6,033 bases of DNA from Lachnospiraceae bacterium UBA7480 (GTDB lineage: Bacteria; Bacillota; Clostridia; Lachnospirales; Lachnospiraceae). The stretch spans positions 295 through 6,327 of the forward strand of contig DLOQ01000186.1 of the NCBI GenBank assembly GCA_002479655.1. Reading direction: 5' to 3'. The notes beneath the pieces were generated by a model. It ran no database searches, had not been told where the DNA came from, and saw only the letters and a list, made by a program, of their open reading frames with translations. Numbering within the stretch: position 1 is the stretch's first letter; each line of letters begins with the position of its first letter. A program made the position numbers and the translations under genes. Shown piece after piece: positions 1 through 6,033 of this stretch.

Positions 1-763
1 GCCGCAGATACGGCGCGATCTCCGAAAGCGGAAGCAATACGAAATCACGATTCTGCATATCAGGGTGCGGAACGATCAGCTCTTTACTGTCGATCACCAT
101 CCGGTCAAATAAAAGGATATCCAGATCCATCGTTCTGGGGCCCCAGCGCACCTTACGCTTCCTTCCAAGCTTGATCTCGATCTCCTGAAGGCATTTTAAA
201 AACATCAGCGGTTCATAGTAGGTTTCCACTTCCATAACGCCATTATAATAATCTTCCTGCTCGACTCCGCCATACGGCGTGCTCTTTCTGATGGGCGATA
301 CTTCCAGCACCTTACATCTTCTATCCTGATCGACCAGATCAACAGCCTGCTGTATCAACGCCTTGCTGTCTCCCTGATTGGAGCCGATAGCTACATATGC
401 AAGATGACGCCGTCTGACTGCTTTGACCGACACATAGGATACTTCCAGCGAAATCGGAGCATCCGGCTTTCTGACCTCTACCGCCGCTTCCTGAACCGCT
501 TCATACTGATCCATCAGACTGTCCGCCAAAAATTCCGCTACCGCCTCGATCAGATCAAAGGTCTTTTCCGTCATTTTCGCGGCAATAAATTCACAGACCG
601 CCGCATAATCTACCGTATCGGCGATCGCGTCGGAAACGCCTGCATCCTGCAAGGGCAATTTTAAAACGACGCTGATCTCAAAGTACTGCCCGTTCCATTT
701 CTCATCCGCAAAATATCCGTGATGCGCATATACCCTTAACTGTTCGATCCTGATTTCATCCAT
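1..763 (-). CDS. folBK: Bifunctional dihydroneopterin aldolase / HPPK (FolB-FolK fusion), 3' end cut off
   Basis: This frame is open from an ATG at 761-763 to the left edge, giving 254 codons with no stop. Residues about 1-117 are FolB, which cleaves 7,8-dihydroneopterin to 6-hydroxymethyl-7,8-dihydropterin and glycolaldehyde. The visible signatures are YAHHGYFADE (12-21, with E21 in the catalytic Glu position), DTVDYAAV (49-56), LIEAVAEFL (71-79, substrate Glu 73) and VRKPDAPI (97-104, catalytic Lys 99). Residues about 121 onward are FolK (HPPK), which transfers pyrophosphate from ATP to that product. Its signatures are VAIGSNQGD (124-132) and RWGPRTMDLDILLF (206-219), whose D213 and D215 are the two Mg-binding aspartates. 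HPPK is normally about 160 residues, so roughly 20-30 C-terminal residues lie outside the window. It is the last visible gene of the folate cluster, 68 bp after folP. FolB-FolK fusions are known in Clostridia. The identification is firm. Confidence 0.95.
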   Translation of the reverse strand, partial: MDEIRIEQLRVYAHHGYFADEKWNGQYFEISVVLKLPLQDAGVSDAIADTVDYAAVCEFIAAKMTEKTFDLIEAVAEFLADSLMDQYEAVQEAAVEVRKPDAPISLEVSYVSVKAVRRRHLAYVAIGSNQGDSKALIQQAVDLVDQDRRCKVLEVSPIRKSTPYGGVEQEDYYNGVMEVETYYEPLMFLKCLQEIEIKLGRKRKVRWGPRTMDLDILLFDRMVIDSKELIVPHPDMQNRDFVLLPLSEIAPYLR

Positions 764-772
764 AGGTATCAT

Positions 773-780
773 CTTCCTTT
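773..780 (-). promoter_or_regulatory. Ribosome binding site that fixes the folBK start
   Basis: Read on the minus strand this is AAAGGAAG, ending 9 nt before the ATG at 761-763. A second in-frame ATG at 770-772 directly abuts the site with no spacer. The downstream ATG is therefore the better start, and it also gives the usual FolB N-terminus (MDEIRIEQLRVYAHHG). Confidence 0.7.
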
Positions 781-831
781 CTGTTCATGATATGGGCATT
801 TTTGATTCCCAATATATTCACTTTCTCATTT

Positions 832-1632
832 CTATGAAACACCCATTATTGATTCTATCATTTTTATGACACGTACATTTTCTTTTACGTCGTGCACCCT
901 TACAAAAGCGCAGCGCTTCATGACGGCATATGCGGTAGTCGCCAGCGTTCCTTCCAGCCGCTCCTCTACCGGAAGATCAAGCGCATACCCAATCACTGAT
1001 TTTCTGGAAACGCCGATCAGGATCGGCAGACCAAAGCAGTGCAGCTCCTCTATCCTGTTTAAAACAGCCAGATTCTGCTCATATGTTTTCGCAAATCCGA
1101 TCCCCGGATCGATCAGCACCTGCTCTGTCCTGACGCCTGCCTGCCACGCAGTTTCCAATGCCGCAGCCAGATCCTCCCTGACATTTAAGTCAGTCTCTAT
1201 CAAACCATCCCTGTTATGCATCAGGCAGTAGGCACAGCCGCTCTCAGCCACCAGCGCTGCCATCCTTCTTTCTTTCATGCAGCTGATATCATTGATCATA
1301 TCAGCCCCCGCCGCCAGCGCCGCCCTCGCAACCTCCGGCTTCCAGGTATCCAGTGATACCGGCACGTCATAAGTCGTCTTTAACTTCCTGATGACCGGCA
1401 ATACCCGCTCTATCTCCTCTTTGACCGAAACCGGCTGATACCCCGGACGGGTGGATTCTCCGCCGACATCAATAATATCCGCGCCCTCGGCAATCATCCT
1501 CTCCGCATGCTCCATCGCACTGTCCGGCGTGTCATACTTTCCCCCGTCGGAAAAGGAATCCGGCGTTACGTTCAGGATACCCGCCACATATGTATGATGC
1601 TTTACATCAAATTCCCGGCTGCCAATCTTCAT
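832..1632 (-). CDS. folP: Dihydropteroate synthase
   Basis: This complete 266-residue cytoplasmic enzyme condenses 6-hydroxymethyl-7,8-dihydropterin pyrophosphate with p-aminobenzoate to give 7,8-dihydropteroate. It is the target of sulfonamides in this family. The TIM-barrel signatures are all present in order: ILNVTPDSFSDGG (19-31, with N21 binding Mg/pyrophosphate), DIIDVGGESTRPG (52-64, containing the pABA-loop T61 and R62), SLDTW with D95, MINDIS with N114, LIDPGIGFAKT (173-183, with pterin-binding D175), GVSRKS (207-212, with K211) and the terminal RVHDV (245-249). The length is normal for the family. The ATG at 1630-1632 has AAAGGAC about 6 nt upstream and gives the usual short N-terminal strand before the first motif. 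Its start lies 25 bp beyond the folE stop, which suggests one transcript. Nothing is truncated, and no resistance-type insertion is evident. Confidence 0.97.
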   Translation of the reverse strand: MKIGSREFDVKHHTYVAGILNVTPDSFSDGGKYDTPDSAMEHAERMIAEGADIIDVGGESTRPGYQPVSVKEEIERVLPVIRKLKTTYDVPVSLDTWKPEVARAALAAGADMINDISCMKERRMAALVAESGCAYCLMHNRDGLIETDLNVREDLAAALETAWQAGVRTEQVLIDPGIGFAKTYEQNLAVLNRIEELHCFGLPILIGVSRKSVIGYALDLPVEERLEGTLATTAYAVMKRCAFVRVHDVKENVRVIKMIESIMGVS

Positions 1633-1657
1633 ATATTGTCCTTTATTGTGATAGAGT

Positions 1658-2215
1658 TTATAACCGCAGCATCTGATAAAACTGCGCCTTCAATGCCTCA
1701 TCTTCGGCAAATGCGCCTCTTGCTGCCACCGTAACCGTTCCGGAACCCGGTTTTTTGACGCCGCGCATCGTCATGCACATATGCTCCGCCTCAATCATCA
1801 CCATAGCCCCTCTCGGACTCAGTCCCTCCATGATCGCATCCGCAATCTGCGCCGTCAGCTGTTCCTGCAGCTGCGGTCTCTTTGCGTATGTCTCCACTGT
1901 CCTTGCCAATTTACTCAATCCCACGACCTTGCCGTCCGGAAGATACGCGACATGCGCTTTCCCATAGAACGGCATCAGATGATGCTCGCACATCGAATAA
2001 AATACAATGTCCCTCTCCAATACCATTTCTTCCGTCTGCACCGTAAATGTCTTAGACAGGTGGATCGATGCATCCTCGTCCATCCCGGCAAAGATCTCCT
2101 CATACATACGCGCGATCCGCGCCGGAGTATCCCGCAGCCCTTCCCGCTCTGTATCCTCTCCGATTCCTTCTAAAAGCAGTCTTACTGCCTGCTCTATCTT
2201 CTCCTTATCAACCAT
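1658..2215 (-). CDS. folE: GTP cyclohydrolase I (type IA, zinc-dependent)
   Basis: This 185-residue enzyme converts GTP to 7,8-dihydroneopterin triphosphate and formate, the entry step of folate synthesis. The family signatures are [19 protein letters not shown] (24-42), [12 protein letters not shown] (74-85), GLSKLAR (99-105), KRPQLQEQL (112-120) and [15 protein letters not shown] (144-158). C76, H79 and C147 are in the zinc-ligand positions: the 71-residue spacing between the cysteines matches E. coli C110 and C181. H78 is the catalytic histidine. The length matches the compact Bacillus-type enzyme. An in-frame stop lies 11 codons upstream with no other start codon between, so the ATG at 2213-2215 is well supported. 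The only purine-rich site (AAAAGG) is just 1 nt from the ATG, which is too close for normal initiation. Translation may therefore depend on coupling with a small upstream frame at 2208-2249. Confidence 0.97.
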   Translation of the reverse strand: MVDKEKIEQAVRLLLEGIGEDTEREGLRDTPARIARMYEEIFAGMDEDASIHLSKTFTVQTEEMVLERDIVFYSMCEHHLMPFYGKAHVAYLPDGKVVGLSKLARTVETYAKRPQLQEQLTAQIADAIMEGLSPRGAMVMIEAEHMCMTMRGVKKPGSGTVTVAARGAFAEDEALKAQFYQMLRL

Positions 2216-2249
2216 ACCTTTTGTCCGAGTATTCCTTTCCTGATCTCAT
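2208..2249 (-). other. Possible 13-codon leader frame overlapping the folE start
   Basis: An ATG at 2247-2249 opens a frame reading [13 protein letters not shown]. Its TGA (2208-2210) sits just inside folE, so the frame overlaps the folE ATG. A purine-rich AAGGAAA lies upstream but about 15 nt from this ATG, so its own initiation would be weak. The geometry would allow translational coupling into folE. It could equally be a chance frame in a short spacer. Confidence 0.2.
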
Positions 2250-2269
2250 TGTGTTACTCTTATTTCCTT

Positions 2270-3559
2270 CTATACATGTCCCTGCCGTTTCTCTGTCAGG
2301 ATCTTACGCAGTCTTCCCAGATAAGATAATGAACCAAATGCGATCGTAACATATTGTTCTCCCGCAAGCAGACCTGCCATCTCCACCGCTTCTTCCAGAC
2401 TGTCTGCCGCAGTGACACAGGGATGATATGTCTTTGCTTTGTCCGCAAGCTCAAAAGCCGACAGCGCGCGCGGATTTTCCGGCGGCGTTATCGTGATGAT
2501 ATATTGTGCCAGCGGCGCCATGATCGCCAGCATTTTATCATATTCCTTATCCCGCAGTACACCCATAATATAGATAAACCGCTGTTCCGGAAAATACCCT
2601 TCCAGAGATTCTCTCAGCCGCTTTGCCGCATCTTCATTATGCGCTCCGTCCATGATCAGCAGCGGTTTTTTCCGCAGCACCGTAAATCTTCCGTCCCAGA
2701 CCGTTGTCTCCAGCCCGCGTCTGACCGCATCCTCCTTTATCGAGATTCCCTGCTCACGCAGCGCCTCGATCACCTCCAATGCCACACAGGCATTCTCCGC
2801 GTGCCACATCCCGGCAAGATGTATCTTATAAGCATTATTATGAAAGACGAACCGCTGTCCGGAAATTCCGTATTTCACCTTCTGGGGCTGCTCTGCAACA
2901 CGCAGAGTACATCCCTTCTCCTGACAGGCGTTTTGCAGCACTTCCATCACTTCCGGCTTCTGAACGGCGCTGACGACCGCAGTCCCTTCCTTGATAATCC
3001 CCGCTTTCTTTTCCGCGATCTCAGCCAGCGTATCTCCCAAGATCCCCATATGGTCATAGGAAATCGAGGTAAATACGGCTGCCTTTGTATGATGTATGAT
3101 ATTAGTCGCATCCTCGATACCGCCCAAACCGGTCTCCAAAACGACGATATCACATTTCTTTTCCGCAAAATACCAAAAAGCCAATGCCGTCTCCGTCTCA
3201 AATAATGTCGGCGGCTGCCATCCTTCCGCCTCCATCTGCTCCGCATGGTCTTTCACAAGCTCCAGACCTTCACAAAGCGCTTTCTGACTGATCATGCATC
3301 CGCCAACCTGTATCTTTTCCCGATAACCGCTGATTACCGGCGACAAATAACGCCCGACTCGGTATCCCGCCTCTTTTAAGATCGTTGAGACATATGCCAG
3401 AACCGATCCTTTTCCGTTGGTTCCGGCAATATGCACGAAAGGAAGCGTATCCTGCGGATTCCCGATCCTGTTCAACAATTCCCGGATCGTATCTAATCCC
3501 ATGACGCTTCCGTATGCGCTGATCTTTTCTATATATTCTTCCGCTTCCTTATATTTCAT
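2270..3559 (-). CDS. folC: Folylpolyglutamate synthase / dihydrofolate synthase
   Basis: This complete 429-residue Mur-ligase-family enzyme uses ATP to ligate L-glutamate to dihydropteroate and/or to extend the polyglutamate tail of folates. It shows the P-loop GTNGKGS (46-52), ETGLGG (142-147), SYDHMGILGDTLAEIAEKKAGIIK (in 167-190, with H170 and K185, the position carbamylated in the Lactobacillus casei enzyme), MWHAENA (251-257), WDGRF (288-292), DGAHN (304-308) and GVLRDKEYD (333-341). The central ATPase domain runs to about residue 290 and the C-terminal Rossmann-like domain from about 295. Two spots differ from the textbook family: YLSPVISGYREK (71-82) replaces the usual TSPH-type loop, and GGIEDATN lacks the Arg of GGRLDATN. 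Whether it has both activities cannot be read from sequence. The ATG at 3557-3559 has only a distant GGGAG about 16 nt upstream. folE starts 54 bp further on. Confidence 0.95.
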   Translation of the reverse strand: MKYKEAEEYIEKISAYGSVMGLDTIRELLNRIGNPQDTLPFVHIAGTNGKGSVLAYVSTILKEAGYRVGRYLSPVISGYREKIQVGGCMISQKALCEGLELVKDHAEQMEAEGWQPPTLFETETALAFWYFAEKKCDIVVLETGLGGIEDATNIIHHTKAAVFTSISYDHMGILGDTLAEIAEKKAGIIKEGTAVVSAVQKPEVMEVLQNACQEKGCTLRVAEQPQKVKYGISGQRFVFHNNAYKIHLAGMWHAENACVALEVIEALREQGISIKEDAVRRGLETTVWDGRFTVLRKKPLLIMDGAHNEDAAKRLRESLEGYFPEQRFIYIMGVLRDKEYDKMLAIMAPLAQYIITITPPENPRALSAFELADKAKTYHPCVTAADSLEEAVEMAGLLAGEQYVTIAFGSLSYLGRLRKILTEKRQGHV

Positions 3560-3624
3560 ATTTTCTTATCAGCGCTCCCTATTCTCACTTATTGCCCTGC
3601 CGTCCCTGTACTTTTGTTTCAGGC

Positions 3625-3996
3625 TCAGATATCGTCTACATCAGCAATACTGCCGGAACCGATATCCAGCGTACTTAACGTGCGCCGTTTCATCCGCGCC
3701 GCTTCAGAAGCCTGCAGCATAAAATCCTTGATCGCCCTGGCATTCTTGATATGCTCCAGCTTCAGCGTCGGATGCGTCGTATCGCCGGTAAAGCAAACAA
3801 CCGTCCCAAGACGGAATATCCTTTCCCCAAGGGAAGCCTCCAATCTTGTATCAACTACTTTGTACATATAACAATCATTTTCTACACGTTTAAAAACCCC
3901 GGAATCGATTGTTACCATTTCCTCCGTCACCGTATAGGTCGTAAAGGTAAAGGGAAGTCCAAAAAACACCCATCTTTTTCTCTCTTTAAATTCCAT
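3625..3996 (-). CDS. Small PH-domain-like (bPH) protein, function unknown
   Basis: This is a 123-residue soluble protein with no signal peptide or membrane segment. The pattern at residues 17-90 resembles the bacterial PH family (DUF304/bPH type). TFTTYTVTEEMVTIDSGVF (17-35) looks like two beta strands with the 'YxvTeerv..GvF' signature. YKVVDTRLEASLGERIF (45-61) fits the 'I.dvrl..sl.ri.G' segment, and LGTVVCFTG (63-71) fits the next strand. A short helix, HIKNARAIKDFMLQASEAAR (82-101), closes the fold, followed by a basic RMKRR stretch and an acidic tail. The start at 3994-3996 is preferred because AAAGGAG precedes it by 5 nt. An in-frame ATG at 4009-4011 would add MKGEH and has a weaker site. 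The gene sits between the PilZ gene and folC, with gaps of 63 and 65 bp. The domain call is by pattern only; ligand and role are unknown. Confidence 0.75.
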   Translation of the reverse strand: MEFKERKRWVFFGLPFTFTTYTVTEEMVTIDSGVFKRVENDCYMYKVVDTRLEASLGERIFRLGTVVCFTGDTTHPTLKLEHIKNARAIKDFMLQASEAARMKRRTLSTLDIGSGSIADVDDI

Positions 3997-4001
3997 ATGC
4001 T

Positions 4002-4008
4002 CTCCTTT
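4002..4008 (-). promoter_or_regulatory. Ribosome binding site that decides the PH-like gene start
   Basis: Minus-strand AAAGGAG ends 5 nt before the ATG at 3994-3996 and is the strongest Shine-Dalgarno match near this gene. The alternative upstream ATG (4009-4011) contains this site within its first codons. It is served only by AAAGGA at 4016-4021, with a short 4-nt spacer. Confidence 0.7.
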
Positions 4009-4059
4009 CATTTTATCCTTTCGGATTTTTAATATAAATTTTCATTACCTGCTCACACG

Positions 4060-4716
4060 CTATCCGATCTGCACCTGACTGTCATTGATGATCAGTGTTT
4101 TTTCTTCGATCTGTTTTACATATTCTTCCACTTCTTCATTGGGCTCCGAACAGCGGCAGCCATATAAGGTATGGCGTTCCATCTTCTCCTTGCGGATGAT
4201 CTTTCCCTGCATCTGGACAAATTTACCCATATGATTCTTAAAAGTGCATGTCACCATTACCCCCGGCATCAGATTGATATTTTTCTTACGGTCAATGGTA
4301 AATCCAAAACCGGAATTGCTGATGTCCCTCAAGGTTGCTGTGATCTGATCCGGCAGAGCGTCCATGGTAAAATAAGCCGTTTCGCCCACATAGCAGCGAT
4401 GTTCGCCTCTCCTGTTCTCTATCCCCTTGCTCATACTGCTGATGACCTTATGAAAGATCAGACCGTCCTTTCTGACCGTCAGGATCTGGCAGCCCTTAAA
4501 GGTAAATGTCTCTCCGGTTTTTAACTGCACATCCATATGGATATGGATATTCCTCCCATTAAAATTCACACGTCTTCCCTTATGCATGAAAGGAAGCACC
4601 AGAATACCCGATCCGTTGTTTCTGATTGCCTTAGAGATAAATTTTGCCTGCATCTCCCCATCATTGGAGATATTCATTATGATTTTCGCACCTGCCGGTA
4701 TTTCCTCAAAATCCAT
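4060..4716 (-). CDS. PilZ-domain protein, predicted cyclic di-GMP receptor (YcgR-like layout)
   Basis: This 218-residue cytoplasmic protein has no signal peptide or membrane segment. The second half (about 100-205) is a PilZ domain. NRRGEHR (101-107) supplies the RxxxR motif (R103 and R107), and DISNSGFGF (131-139) supplies the D-x-S-x-x-G motif. Together these bind cyclic di-GMP in this family. The first half (about 4-92) is a predicted beta-rich domain (AGAKIIMNISND, GILVLPFMHKGRRV, FKGCQILTV) arranged like the N-terminal domain of YcgR flagellar-brake proteins, so a YcgR-like two-domain plan is inferred. The C-terminus is acidic with a possible helix (EEVEEYVKQIEEK). The ATG at 4714-4716 follows GAGG with 6 nt spacing. 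The gene starts 37 bp after the glgB stop, so the two are probably co-transcribed. The output is unknown: no flagellar gene is visible here, and YcgR-like function is a guess from architecture. Confidence 0.88.
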   Translation of the reverse strand: MDFEEIPAGAKIIMNISNDGEMQAKFISKAIRNNGSGILVLPFMHKGRRVNFNGRNIHIHMDVQLKTGETFTFKGCQILTVRKDGLIFHKVISSMSKGIENRRGEHRCYVGETAYFTMDALPDQITATLRDISNSGFGFTIDRKKNINLMPGVMVTCTFKNHMGKFVQMQGKIIRKEKMERHTLYGCRCSEPNEEVEEYVKQIEEKTLIINDSQVQIG

Positions 4717-4753
4717 AATCCACCTCGTATTCTTTCATTTAATCAATTATCTG

Positions 4754-6033
4754 TCAGCCGTTTATTTGGTACAGCTTTCCGCTATAGGAGGTCAGAGAGA
4801 TCTTTAATACGTGTTCCTTCACCTGTTTTGCCGCTTTCTTTGCTTTTCCATCCTGCACCGACGCTTCCGCTTGATCTGCTGCCTTTTTCTGCGATGCCCC
4901 ATCCTCGGATCCCGCCTGCGCATCCTCCGGCTCCTCTGACTTCCTGATACGCTCCACGGTCTTTAGCTCTTCTTTGCTTTCCGGCAGTTCCCCGCCAAAT
5001 TTCTTCCAGCCGCTGTCCAATACCTTCTTCCATGTCTGTTTTTTATCCACGATCAATTCAAAGTCATCTACCGCATGATCGCCAAAATTCAACACCGCAG
5101 CGTACCTTTCCTTTGTTCCGGTCCTCATCATCACATAGACCGGTTCCGTTTCCTGCTTACAGTATAACCACAGAAACTGGTCCGTGTCCAGCTCATGCGC
5201 AAAGAACGCATCATTAGAGGAATATAATTTTTGTAAAACACATAAGTAATCATAGAACGCCTTATGCGCCGGTTCTTCCAGAAGTTCCCAGGAAAGTCCC
5301 CTTCCTTCATTCCATTCCACACGCTCGCCAAGCTCATTGCCCATAAAATTCAGTTTCTTTCCGGGATGGATATACATATACAGATAATAAACCCTCAACT
5401 GGGCAAATTTTTCCGCATCCTCTCCCGGTATCTTCTCCAGGATCGTCCTTGCGCCATTGACTACCTCGTCATGCGACAGGGAAAGAAGATACCTTTCATT
5501 GTAAAAATACCACATGGAAAATGTCATCTTATGATACTGCTCCACTCTCTGCTGCACAGGCAGTCCCAAGAAATACAGGGTATCATACATCCAGCCCATG
5601 TTCCATTTATAATCAAATCCAAGACCGCCTTCCTTCACCGGCTTGGTAACGCCGCCCTGCCATGGCGAAGAATCCTCGGCAAATAACATTGCCGTCGGAT
5701 GAAGTTTTCTGATGATGGTATTTAAATTGCGGATGAATTCCTGTCCCGCTTTATTTTCCCCCTGCTCCTGCGAGCCGTTGACATAGATCAGATTGCTCAC
5801 CGCATCGATCCGCAGTCCGTCAAAATGATACTCCTCCAGCCAGTAATGCGCCGCCGAGATCAAAAAGCTGCAGACTTCCTTCCTGTTGTGGTTAAACATA
5901 CAGCTTCCCCACTGGCTGTCTCCGCCCTGATAATATTCATACAATGCCGTCGAATCATAGTTTTTCAGTCCAAAATCATCAATCGCGAAATGCACCGGAA
6001 CAAAATCCATAATGACGCCGATGCCTGCTTTAT
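4754..6033 (-). CDS. glgB: 1,4-alpha-glucan (glycogen) branching enzyme, 5' end cut off
   Basis: The frame enters from the right edge already open (KAGIGVIMDFVPVHFA), so the ATG at 6008-6010 is internal, not the start. It lacks the N-terminal carbohydrate-binding region and the first part of the GH13 barrel. The enzyme cuts alpha-1,4 glucan chains and re-attaches them by alpha-1,6 bonds. Counting that internal Met as 1, the visible GH13 regions are FDGLRIDAV (63-71, nucleophile D69), LFAEDSSPW (109-117, acid/base E112; the AED form is also seen in clostridial and eukaryotic enzymes), GGLGFDYKWNMGWMYDTL (128-145, strongly typical of branching enzymes) and SLSHDEVVNG (177-186, with H180 and D181). 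FMGNELGE (223-230) and the C-terminal beta domain (from about 290) follow. That domain is interrupted by a charged Ala/Lys/Glu-rich stretch at 345-400. No other glycogen gene is in view. Confidence 0.95.
   Translation of the reverse strand, partial: KAGIGVIMDFVPVHFAIDDFGLKNYDSTALYEYYQGGDSQWGSCMFNHNRKEVCSFLISAAHYWLEEYHFDGLRIDAVSNLIYVNGSQEQGENKAGQEFIRNLNTIIRKLHPTAMLFAEDSSPWQGGVTKPVKEGGLGFDYKWNMGWMYDTLYFLGLPVQQRVEQYHKMTFSMWYFYNERYLLSLSHDEVVNGARTILEKIPGEDAEKFAQLRVYYLYMYIHPGKKLNFMGNELGERVEWNEGRGLSWELLEEPAHKAFYDYLCVLQKLYSSNDAFFAHELDTDQFLWLYCKQETEPVYVMMRTGTKERYAAVLNFGDHAVDDFELIVDKKQTWKKVLDSGWKKFGGELPESKEELKTVERIRKSEEPEDAQAGSEDGASQKKAADQAEASVQDGKAKKAAKQVKEHVLKISLTSYSGKLYQING
4811..4978 (-). other. 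Charged Ala/Lys/Glu-rich insertion within GlgB
   Basis: About 56 codons between WKKVLDSGWKKFGGELPE and VLKISLTSYSGKLYQI encode a low-complexity stretch rich in Ala, Lys, Glu, Gln, Asp and Ser (for example EEPEDAQAGSEDGASQ and KKAADQAEAS). In an ordinary branching enzyme the strand ending in the 'YGG' region leads within a few residues to the last strand. This segment is therefore probably a disordered or helical loop inserted into the C-terminal beta domain. The frame stays open, and the expected last strand follows it. Confidence 0.6.

Noticed and set aside
404..664. Plus-strand frame of 86 codons opposite folBK
   Set aside because: The minus strand here encodes an unbroken FolB-FolK with catalytic residues. 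The plus-strand product is Arg/Phe-rich with no recognisable domain.
790..815. Weak hairpin in the folP-folBK spacer (ATAT-GGG paired with CCC-ATAT)
   Set aside because: It has only seven pairs with a bulge, an 11-nt loop and no following T-run, so it is not a credible intrinsic terminator.
2354..3205. Long open frame on the plus strand, antisense to folC (283 codons, TTG start)
   Set aside because: It lies entirely within folC, whose motifs are intact. It starts with TTG without a clear ribosome site and has a Cys/Arg/His-rich composition typical of a shadow frame.
3560..3624. Possible terminator between the PH-like gene and folC
   Set aside because: Only a 4-bp CCTG/CAGG pairing is possible and there is no T-run, so read-through into folC is more likely.
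4012..4059. AT-rich spacer before the PH-like gene considered as an internal promoter
   Set aside because: A TATATT-like box is present, but no matching -35 element lies at 16-18 nt. AT richness alone is not enough.
4531..4550. Short ATGGAT-type tandem repeat and palindrome in the PilZ gene
   Set aside because: It encodes the alternating HIHIHMD strand of the protein and is explained by coding sequence. It is too short to be an operator claim.
4782..5033. Overlapping minus-strand frame rich in Gly and Arg inside glgB
   Set aside because: It is a shifted reading of the Ala/Lys/Glu-rich glgB segment. Its composition reflects the codons of that stretch, and it lacks independent signals.

Overview
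The window looks like chromosomal DNA from a Gram-positive anaerobe of the class Clostridia, most likely the family Lachnospiraceae. This is judged from the protein style of every gene (for example, the AED form of the branching-enzyme acid motif and a fused FolB-FolK) and from the AGGAGG-type ribosome binding sites. The assignment is by resemblance, not by a database search. All seven genes lie on the minus strand and are read from high to low coordinates. The gaps between them are 25 to 68 bp, and no convincing terminator or strong promoter was found inside the window, so the whole stretch may be one transcription unit.

In reading order, the window opens with the C-terminal two thirds of glgB, a glycogen branching enzyme whose start lies beyond the right edge (4754-6033). 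Next come a PilZ-domain protein expected to bind cyclic di-GMP (4060-4716) and a small soluble protein resembling a bacterial PH domain (3625-3996).

The second half is a folate cluster: folC (2270-3559), folE (1658-2215), folP (832-1632) and a fused folB-folK (763 to the left edge, where its last residues are cut off). FolE makes dihydroneopterin triphosphate from GTP. FolB and FolK turn dihydroneopterin into activated hydroxymethyl-dihydropterin. FolP joins this to p-aminobenzoate, and FolC adds glutamate. The step that removes phosphates from dihydroneopterin triphosphate, p-aminobenzoate synthesis and dihydrofolate reductase are not encoded here.

No mobile element, CRISPR array, tRNA, rRNA or prophage sequence was seen. 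The region is mostly ordinary core metabolism. The points most worth a second look are a charged Ala/Lys/Glu-rich insertion in the C-terminal domain of GlgB, a PilZ gene directly behind glgB and ahead of the folate genes, and a tiny reading frame whose stop overlaps the folE start.
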